Shown here: positions 48,567 through 59,600 of the stretch, in pieces
Numbering within the stretch: position 1 is the stretch's first letter
How the letters are laid out: each line of letters starts with the position of its first letter
NCBI GenBank assembly: GCA_019914945.1
Contig: CM034109.1
Location: forward strand, 744,001-808,000
Origin: Typha latifolia
Lineage: Eukaryota > Streptophyta > Magnoliopsida > Poales > Typhaceae
Reading direction: 5' to 3'
DNA: 64,000 nucleotides
Notes under the pieces: generated by a model
Database searches by the model: none
The model's input: only the letters and a program-made list of their open reading frames with translations
What the model was told of the DNA's origin: nothing
Program-made: the position numbers and the translations under genes

Positions 48567-50650
48567 AGCTCTCAGCTTCTACAATCAGTGACAATAGTCT
48601 CTACCAGTGGGTGGAGGACAAAAAAAAGGAAAAAAAGAAAAGGAAATCACGACCACAAATGATAGAATTGTTGGTTCACGATGACAGCGACTGATGGCCA
48701 TTGGTCTATTGTTGCATGAGTTACAGTCAGTGTATGCCCTGCTTTGTTGTTGTGTACCAGATCAATGTGATAGGAAGAGGAGTCCCAACTGTCTACAGGT
48801 TCTCCACACACACATATATAATATATTTATGTTAAAAGTTTGCCTCTCTACCTTAGTATTTATTTCTTCCCTCTAATACAAGCGCTAGAGTAGCTAATGG
48901 CTTCTCTTTTGCTACATTGTGTTATATGTATTTAGCTTCTCCATTTCTGCAGTGAAGAGATAAATGTGTATATACACCCCTATGTGGGCAACCAAATAGC
49001 CTTCAAGAGATGGTTTTCCATTTGATAATCCAATAACACTACAACCAATTGGTAGCAGTCCAAAGTTACTCTTTTAGTCCCAGGGAAAATTATATTTTAT
49101 GCCCTCCTTTTTGAGTCTATTATCGTTAATGTTTTTCAACATGCTTCATTCGATTCTTATATTCACTTTGCCTCGAATATCTTGACGTTAGTTGAGATTG
49201 ATTCTAGGATATTTTTAACTTAATCTTTGATATTAAAAGACATAAATATTCTTGTATTATTTAGTCTTTAGGCTAAAAATCAAACTTGGTATGTAATTTT
49301 ATCTTGAATTCAAAACGAAAATGGTTCTTGTATTCTTACTTCTATGGCATTCCAGAGTAATACATGTAAACGATGGCTCAGTTTGATTATAAAATCTTTT
49401 GGGCCTAGCTTGAATCGAGCTAGAAAATTATAATTCAGGCTCGGCTCATCTTTAGCTCAACAAGGCTTGAGCTCGGCTCGATAGGCTTAATAAGGAGAAG
49501 GGTATGATAAAAAAAATTCTGAAAGCCAAATAATTAAATAAGATAAAGTTAGCTCATACAAACATACAATGATACAAATAAATAAAACATAAAAATTCTA
49601 ATAATTCATGTGAATATATATATAATATAATATACTATATATACTAATAGTCTTCTGATTATACTTTTGAACTTAAAATTTTAACTCTCAGCTCATTTGA
49701 GCTCGACGAGCTTTTGACACGATCCTGCATCAAATGATGGCATGTCAAAAGATATAATACACAATTTCCTATAAAATTATATCTGACTTTGAAGGCTGAT
49801 AATTTTCAGCTAACAATGAGCAAAAATCTGATACTTTTTTAAGAGACAAACATCGCAGAATTGTTGGAAGTACAAGCAATCTGGAGAACATCCGAAACCC
49901 CTTGAAAAAGACCACATTGTTACATGAGATCACACAATCGATTACACAAATACTCCACTCTAATTTCCAGCCATCCTTCATGCCAGTCAAGTGGGACTTA
50001 CAGTATGCATACTTGAGGAATCATTAACATGTGATCTTCCATCATATTTTTGAGGACGTAGACGTTAGTTTTCCAAGATTAACTCTTTATACTCGTGATG
50101 TAAAAATGCATTCAGACCTCAGTTTTCAAACATAAAACAGAAATAGTAAAACATTCTCGAAACAATGCTTCCCCAAAAAATAATAGTTCAAGGGCAACAT
50201 AGAATGAAATCTATAGCGTGACAATCACTGGGTACCCATGATGGCATTCCTGGCAGTGCGTGATTATAAAACGGAAACAAGCAATGAAGACAACACCAGA
50301 GATGCACAGACCAAAATTATGAGTTAAGAAGTGAGCAAATCTGAGCCCAAGCTACAAGACAGACGCATTCAGTTGCAGCTTGTCTCTTAACTTAGAGCTG
50401 TAAGCATATATTGAAACAAAAGATTCAACATAGAATTAAAAGAGTTTCCTTTTTACACTGTAGTTGTCCTCCGTGCCTCCAAATCAAGGAAGAGTACATG
50501 GTGGATTCTGGTTAGATGAAGTCAAGATATCCAGGCAATTCTAGAGTCGAAGAAACATCCTCAGACAAGTGAAATGTCTCAAGCCTTGGGCAGGTGACAT
50601 TTGCCTATGATGTACGGTCAAAAGCGTTATAACAAGTGTCATCGTCCATA
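48567..50650. other. Intergenic, convergent 3' ends of MUB and MORC
   Basis: No gene seen. It includes the 3' UTRs of the MUB gene (plus) and the MORC gene (minus) at its two ends, and an AGCTCG-type repeat in between. Confidence 0.6.
49370..49500. mobile_element. AGCTCG-type repeat fragment
   Basis: GGGCCTAGCTTGAATCGAGC, CAGGCTCGGCTCATCTTTAGC and GAGCTCGGCTCGATAGGC belong to the word family of the hAT-like elements at 4810-5241. The left edge has TACATGTAAACGATGGCTC, which resembles a TGTAAACGAGC-type end. Borders uncertain. Confidence 0.4.
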
Positions 50651-53600
50651 TCACTTGCTGTCTAATGGCCTGTGGTTGTTCCTACTAGCACTCAACTTCT
50701 CCAGCAGCTCTTGTATAGCGGCAGATGCATCCTTCAAAAAAATCAAACAATAGATAAATATCTACGATAAAACAAAGAGCTTCTTATTGGATAGACACTT
50801 TAGAATCATAGAGCTTTCTTATGGGATAGACACTTTAGAACCATATAGGATAACTTGTATAAGAAGTACTACGGAAGAGTTGGAGGACGCAGAAGACAAC
50901 TGAAAGATTTATTCTTTCTTACCTTCAACTTCTTCCTCAAATTCTCCTCCTCTCTGTCTCTACGACTTCTTTCTTCCGAAAAAATGTCAATCAGTGCTTC
51001 TTGTTCATTGTTTGCCTGTTCAACTTTTTTCTGGGCTTCTTCCAGCTGGTGAAAATCCAAATAGCAAAAGCATTGTCAGATACATTCCATGAGTATCAAG
51101 TTTAAACTAGTGGGAAGTTCTCTTCAGCCCTAAACACAGAACTACATATGCAATCTGGTGGAAAATGTGTCTATGAATTTAATACCTCGAAGAACACAGA
51201 CTGCAATAACAAAGTGCCAAATCAGTTCTCACTGAAAATCATGTATAAATGGTTGCTACATGTACAAAGTGCCAAATCGGTTCTAGGTCGGATCCCACCC
51301 ATTCCCACCAGTTTCGGGTGGGATCGACCGATATGACTGATCTCGTCCGAAACGGATCGGGTATCAGCCCAGGATCAGGATCGGCTAAAACTGGGAACCT
51401 TGCTATGGATTGTCAACTTCTGATTAATTGATCTAAAACTTTGTTGATTTCAAATGAAGTTATATATGGCCCCTAATTATTCATATTGGTGTGATGCCAA
51501 ATCGTCATTAACTCGAAAGAGTAATAGTGCTATCTAAAGTAAACATAGTTATAGGTTTATTTATACAAACAGCCCTTGAATTGTAGGGAGGTATTACTTA
51601 CTACTGCTAGACTATTATTTTATTGCAAATACCCTCATCAATTTTGGTCTTTAGCATTATCATGACTCATGACGCCATTGATGAAACTTGACCTACCCTT
51701 TTGCCCTTGTAAGTAATACCATTACAAGAGATTACTTATCCTATACATTAAGGAGGAAGATTTTTCATCAAAGGGAGAAATCGCCATTGCAAACTTGTTC
51801 CCCTATCTCTTCTTCAATCCTTGGTCAAGCTTTATTCCATCTTTGTTTCCTTTTCTTATTCGGTGATATCTTCTCATATTTCGTTTTACAAGGGGAAAGG
51901 AAAATCAAAATGAAAGATTTGCTAATAGAAAGGTTTGCATAAAACTAACCCAATAATTTCAATTCAATAAAACTAAAAGGTGATGAGGGAAGAGACAAAT
52001 TGAGGCCCCAATAAGGATTGTGATATGAGAGCTTAGAAAAAAAAAACAAAAAAGAGTTGGAGGGAAGTATCATACTTGAGCTTCTTTAGCACGTTGCACT
52101 AGAGAAAGTGGAGAGAGAGGACATATAGAAAGTGGAAAGTGGAGAGGAAGGAGGCAAATTAGAGGGCAGAAAGGTGGGTTTTCCCTCAAAGAGTTCTAGC
52201 CAAATTCAAAAAGTGTACTTTGGCACAAAATATGGTTAAAAGGAGTCACATGTGGCTATTTCCAGAAGAGGGTTGACAAGCCAACAGAAGACGTACATTG
52301 AAATGGAGACGAAAGTTAAGGGGGTATTTGTTACAAAAAAGAGAGTTCAAAGGTAGTAAGCATATCGCTTTACATGGGGTATTATTGGAATTAAGCCATA
52401 ATTATATCCAAAGAAGATCAAAGTTTGAGATAGGACAATAAATTAGTTATTTTTGGAATGAAACCTATGTGCCACGATTGCCATGCCAATGGCTGACAAT
52501 AGTTAGCACAGAGAATGCTAAAGAAACTCCCCCGTGCTGAACAGCATGCTATTGCTCATATCAAGAGACACATACACAATATTGAGTGGCACTCATTATG
52601 TGCCATTTGAAACACATTAACTTATGACAACATCGTGTGTTGCAAACTTCTCCTTTCTTCATGAGAGCCTTCTCTATCTCCCTCCTGAGATATCTCACTC
52701 CCTCTTACCCTAAACTTCCCCAGCTCCACCTGCTCTCCATCTTTCCTCACTTGTTATTGGCTGTCTTCTACGCAGTCATAACCTGCTCCATGGCCTCTAC
52801 TAAAGAAGACATGCTAAAAATATTTTCAGAGCTCCTCAAAGGCAACAACATTGAGGAAGTTATCCCTCTGGCCGAGGACAACATCTCCTCGAGAAAGCCT
52901 AACTTGTGTCTGATTGGCTCTCATAATCCAGCGAGGGTTAAGACTGCTTTCACTAAAGCCTAGAGGCTGGAAGGAAAATCAAATTTTTGGAGGCCGGTAA
53001 GAATTCATATCTAATAGCTTTTGAACTTGAGATCGATAGATGGAAGGCTTGGTATGGCTCACCCTGGACCTCCAACAGAGACCTCTTTGCACTTGCTTAT
53101 TTCAAGCCAAATAGGCCGGCCAAGAATTGGACTTTCACTCATGCTAAGTTTTGGGTCCAATTTCACGGTCTTCCTCTCAAGTACCTGTCAATCAACACGG
53201 TGCACATCCTGACCGAGAGAGTTAGCTACCTAGTTTCATCGGATGCTCTGGAGGAAGCAAAATGGTCGCGATTCATCAGATCTCACATCAGCATTGACAT
53301 TATAAGCCCTCTCATCTCATCTCTCTTGGTCACTTTGCTTAATGAAACTACCCATGAAATACTAATCAAGTATGAGCGCCTCCCAAGATTTTGCTCCTTT
53401 TGTGCAAGCATTGGGAATGAATTTCTTGAATATCTCTCATAGAGGCAAGCTAGAAATGAAGATCATTGCTGACTTTCCTCAGAATCTGCATCTGATGCTA
53501 TTTGAGATGCTGAAACCCAAATTATTACATCTCAGTGAACACATTATCCCCAAGAGCTTTGCTATCTCAAGTAGGAAGGAAAGAGAGGAGTGCCATCCAG

Positions 53601-56600
53601 CAGCTGCACCCCTCCTCAGCTACCCTCAGCGGCGTCTTCCTCTTCCTTCATCCATAGAGTTGTCAAGGTGGGTATCATACCTAGATTCGCCTCGACCCCT
53701 GTGGTCTGTGCAAACATGTCGAGCCTTGACCCCATACCTGACAAGGTACCATCCCCCTCATCAATGCTCCATCCACTCGTCGCCCAGTGCCACTCCAAGA
53801 ACAAGTACCTGTCCTTTCCTCTGCCAAAAAAAGCCTAAGCAATATCCCCACTTGTCACTCCGACATCTCCCATCAAGTCCCTATCATAGCCATGAGTAAC
53901 CAAACCCAAAGCAAATTCTTCCCAGCCTCACCCACATTCCTAGCTTAACTCCAAACACTCTATCCCTAATGGTGACTCCATTAGCCAAAACTCCTCTGTG
54001 CACTCCTAGCCCGACAACTCGACGTAACCAATATACCTTTACTCAAGCTATCCGCTAAAAAATGTCTTATCAACCTAGCTTTGCCCATACCCACTCCCAG
54101 CATGCTCCTCTAAGCTTACATGAAATTTCTGTTCACGGACTCCCTTTAGCCAGTCCCTTGAAACCTGAGTCCACGCAATCCCTATCTCCTCTACTTGAAA
54201 CTCACCAAGCTCCTCTATCTCCACTTCTTCCTGTTTGCCACAACCATTCCTCCTACACTCCCCTCAATCCCTCATCTACTCCAAGTCACTCATCTGTACT
54301 CTTTACTGATGCCGAGAAACACATCTATGCTTCCAACACACCAACCCCTCTGAATGCTCCCCCAACCTCAAACGCATCACCTGGCAAAAGAAAAGCTATC
54401 ATAGAGCTCACCAGTCCATTTAAGAAAAGCTCAATCTCTGGTAGCAACTAACAAATTACTGACTTTCTCAACAACTCTATCAAGGCAAGGAGCACTGCTC
54501 CATTGCCGAATCATCAATGAATATTATGGCTTAGAATTGTCGAGGGTGTGGAGGTCCCACAACAATCCGCAATACCAGAAACCTCCTCCACAACACTTGC
54601 TCTACCATGGCGTTTCTCTCAGAAACGAAGTATAGTGAGGAAAAGTCATACTTTATAATCTCTTCTCTCCCCCTTCGCAGAAGCTGTGTTGTTAGTGCCT
54701 AGGGGCATGCCGGAGGCCTCTGGCTGTTATGGGATGATCAACTGAAGGCGCTACAACTCTTAGAAACATCTTCAAGCTTCACTTTCGCTGCTGTAAGTGA
54801 CTCGGATGGCAAGAAGGATTGGATCTTTGGTGGTATTTATAGCGATCCTCACCACGGCCTTGATGATCATCTCTAGAACCGAATAAGTTACTATGCCTTA
54901 GGCTCCTCTCACCTCTGCTACATGTACGACTTTAACGCCATCTCTGCTACGAAAGAGGAAGGAAGGAGGAAAACCTTCCCTCCCCTCTCTTTGTGCTGCT
55001 TTTGGAAACCGTGTAGATAATGCAAGTCTCATTGATCTTGGCTTCTCTAGTCCAGCATTTACTTAGTTGAATAGACGTATGGGCGGTGGCTATTTCCACA
55101 AGAGATTGATTTCTACAACTTGGGTCGTCTATCCTCAAAGTTAAAGATATCCTCCTTAAGCATGCTCACTGGACGGTAGGGAATGAAGCTTTAATGGCTA
55201 TTCTTACTGGCTCCGGCTATCACCCGCCATCTTAGAAAAACATTCAGCTTCCCAGCTCTATCAAGCTAGTAAGTGATTTAATATCTGATGGTACTTGGAA
55301 CCACTCGTTCATTCGCAGCATCTTCCCACCTTCAGCTGCAGCCTTCATCCTAAGCTCTTACATCAGTCCTCAGTCAGTAGAGCATCCAGACAAGCTTTTT
55401 TGATCATTTGTCAAGAATGGAGTCTTCTCGGCTAAAGCAGCTTATAATGCATTATCAAATTGTGATTGACTTAGCTCTACCTCTGGTGGCAACTCCAGGA
55501 AAATTTGGTCTCTTATCTAGCATGCAAAATATCTACCACCTAGAATGAAAACTTTTCTTTGGAGGTGCTTAGCTTGTGTAATCCCAGTTAGAGCAATCCT
55601 TCACAGTCGTCTACCAAAAGTGGATGAGGTATACCCTATGTGCTCGTCTAGCAATGAAACCATTGATCATATCATGATCAGCTATCCGTTTGCGAGAGTT
55701 GCATGGCTTACTTGCAAGCTGGGTATCAAAACTCTCACCCATGTCTCGTTGGAAGATTGGATTCTAGCTCTCCACTCTAACCTATCTTTTGAAGAGGATT
55801 GCTGTAATCTCCATTGGTGCATATGGAAAGCAAGATGTGACAAAGTTTTATGCATGGTTCCAAGTATCGAGATCGGCCGTCCAAAAAAAATGATACGTAT
55901 CGGCAATATTGGTCGTCTGTCGGTTTGTATTTTAAATTATTTTTAAAATATAGAAAAAAATTAAAATTTTAAAAAATAATAAAAAAATATATATATAGCT
56001 AAAAATTAAAAAATAAATATTATTTCTTAATTTTTATTTCTCTTTCTACAACTCACTCTCTCCCACTAACTCTCTCTCTTATTAACTCTCTCACTACCAC
56101 TTCTTCTCCCTCTCATAAACTCTCTCTCCCTTCTCTCAATCTTTCCCTCTCCGATTCTCTCTCCCACTAACTCTCCCTCTCCTTCACCAACTCCGTTCTC
56201 TCTCGGTCTCTCCCTCTTCAATTCTTCTCTGGCAATGCTTCTCCGACGAGCACCGATAAAGTATTATCTTTTTCTCACTCACTCCCACCAACGAGCTCTC
56301 TTTCTCTCTTTTTTTTTCTTACTCTCCTCTCTTTCTTTCTCCCGCCCCCGCCCCCGCCCCCCTTCCCCCTTCCCCCTTCCCCCTTCCCCCTTCCCCGCCC
56401 CCCCAAGGAAACAGGAAACAAGAAACAAGAAACAAGAAGGAATTATACCCAGAAATGAAATATGGCAGAACTGCACTTACCTGCTCTGCTAGTGCTTTGT
56501 TACTATCCCTTTCATGCTGCAGCTCCTCTGATATTGACTCCTCCATTTTTGATATCCTATGGTAGAAAGAATAGAGAACAATTATATCAGAGATATAGAC

Positions 56601-59600
56601 AATGAATCCATTTTTGATATCCTATGGTAGAAAGAATAGAGAACAACTATATCAGAGATATAGACAATGAATAAGTGACTTTTCTAGTAGTCTCCTACTT
56701 TTCCTTCAATGCAGCATTTTCATCCTCCAATTTCTTGATTCTTGACTCTGACTCTTCAAAAGCTAGGCCGTTTCCATTGCTTGTTGCTTTAGCTTCCTAC
56801 CAAAGAAAAAAAAGACAAGTTCTCATTTAAAGGAAAAAACATCAACTACTCCACACTAAAGTGTGCTTAATGACTCAAAAGGTACAAAAAAAAGCTCCAA
56901 AAGTAGTACAACTTTGCCAAGAGTTTTTTTATGTGTGGGAACTTGGAATTGATATCAAAATTGAGGTTCTCAAATTATAGTTTTGTTAAGACTTGTTTGC
57001 ACATTGAATTCACTAAAGCTTGGAAGCAATAATGAAACTAAGTTCTTTCCATAGAGGTGCCTGTGTTCATCTGCTAACATGAGAGCATGGGGGCATATGC
57101 AATAGAAGCTGGTAGGACACAAAGTCGGAAGTAAGAAAAAATGTGAGAGCAAGGATTGCCATGGTGGCACAATACCGGCACTCAACACTTATCGTGCCAG
57201 CACAATATCAACATGTGTCATGAGAGGTGCCATATGATACCTCTCCTCTCGCCTCCTTACAATGATCCGTTGATGCTAAGCAGCTCCTAGAGGCAATTAA
57301 TGGTGGAAAACATTCGCAACGCCATCACCCTCGTCCTCGTCATTGCCAAGACAATGGAAACATGTCGAAATGGAAATGGGTCCAAATTAAAAGGATCCAC
57401 AATTAAGTAGCGGAATATCCGCCTTCCAGATGCTTTTAATTTCAACCCATTTTCATGAGGCAGAAGATGATGGAGACATGTTGAAACGGAAACAGAACAA
57501 AACTACAAGGACCCACAAAGCATATCTAACCTAAGTAGCAGATGATCCGCTTTCCGGATCCATCGTCTTCTTCCTCTTCTTCCTCCACACCACGAGGTTA
57601 CGCAAGTGATGGAGATCGAGCGCAATGGTAATGGCGAGGGCAGCACGGTATACATTTTCTCTCCCCCTCTTTAGAGCCTCTACTCTTGCTTGCAGCACGG
57701 TCAGCAAGTGCCGTGGCATAAGTCGTGCCACAAGCACAACAATCTTTGTGTGAAAACAACTTAAAAGATCAATTAGGGAGGTGGGACAGAAGTAGTCAAC
57801 TTGTGTCTATTGACAGCAATGTGTGATAGATTCAAGACAATGAAAATAAATAGATAACGAGTAAATATTAGAATCACGTTTAGGGGAAAAAGAAAAGAAA
57901 TTTTCCAAATTGGTTCAACAACATAACATTAGGGCAAAAGCGTGAAATAGTGAAATTGACCGATAAGTCTTCTCAAATGCAAGATGCAAGTATATGGAAT
58001 ACGTAATGTATTCTCAGAAATCATCCTCGAGTTGCATACACCAAGGATGTGCCAGTGGCACACCCCCGTGCCGAGCCGTGCCGACTGTCATGGGGGCGTG
58101 CTGATCCGTACCGGTCCGGCACAGCCTCGTGCCAGTCATGTGCCAATGTAGAGACATTTTTTTTAATTTTTTTCTATTTCCATCAATCTTTATCAAATCA
58201 ACTTTACTTATTTTCTTAACAAACATAATATGACATGTAAAACCCATTTTTTTAATTTTTTCTTATTTTCATCAATTAACTTTTGTCATTTGTCATTTTT
58301 GAAATGACAATTTATTTGTCATTTTTTAAAATTGAAATAACAATTCATTTGCTAGATCTAAACAACCACAAAACCGAATTTATTAGAGAAAGAAGAAAGG
58401 AAAGGGACTATCTCAAGCTTAATATAATTATAGTCAAATGAGGGAAGGACTTGAGTCTATAGGTAGCAAGACATCAGAAAAGGTGCGCCCACAGGATAAT
58501 ATGAGTTCATAATCATTACCATCATATCAATCTTATGGTGTGCTTGTGCCTGTGCCGGTCGTTCCCGTGTATATTCAATATCCATATCATATCATCGAAG
58601 AATTATAAAACTCTTATTTCTATGAAGACTATGTGAGATGTTATAACGAACAATATAAAATATAGACACTATTTAACGCAACATTCTCGTATTATTCTTG
58701 TGCCAGCAAATGAAGTCTTTGATCCTCCTCGTCATTCTACGTTCAACTAGATATTAGTTTTAATTATTGAACTATCATCAATTATGTATTGAATGTTATT
58801 ATGTGTTCAATTATATTATGGAGTGTTTAATCATTAATATTAATTTTAATGAATGTATTCAATCATATTATTCAACTGTTGTTTTATCTTTGATAAAATA
58901 GGTTATTTACAAAAATAATCCAAAGATAAAACATTGTAATGTAGATTTTAAATTTTAATACATATATTTAGACAAAATATTAAAAACATTATAAATGTGT
59001 GCCACTGACACTTTGGGGGAGGCATCACTGGCATACACTATGTCAATCAATAATATTTTATCTTTTACATGTTTCTAAATTTGGTCTTCTCGTGAAAAAA
59101 AGGTAAATCTTACAAAAGCATGTCCAGTTGTAAGTGACGAGTATTTTCTATGAGTTGTCAAATCTGCTCTTTCATAGGTGCTCAAATAAGATTTATTTCT
59201 TCCAACCAATAAAACATCTTAAAGGTGATCAAATATTTTGAAACTACTGAAAGTAGAATTACTTACCTTTGAGGAGGATCTGGTGGCAATTCGTTCAATT
59301 CTTATACCTCCATTTGCAGCACGATTTCCTTCAACTCCTCTCTCAAGAGATCGCACTTCTGAGGATAGTGGTGAACAGTTACTCCCTTTCTCGATAGATC
59401 TTTGAGGTGGGGAGATCATTAGGCTGCGAGAACTCAACCTCTCGGAAGGGGTGCATACAAACTCAGGGTCACTCTCGTCACTTGCATATGAAGATTCACT
59501 TAGCCTTAACCGTTTAGATCTCAAAACTTTGTCAAAATTTTCATCCCTCTGTATGTTTGTTACTGTAGAAGAGGATAATTTTCCACTCTTCTTAGACCCT

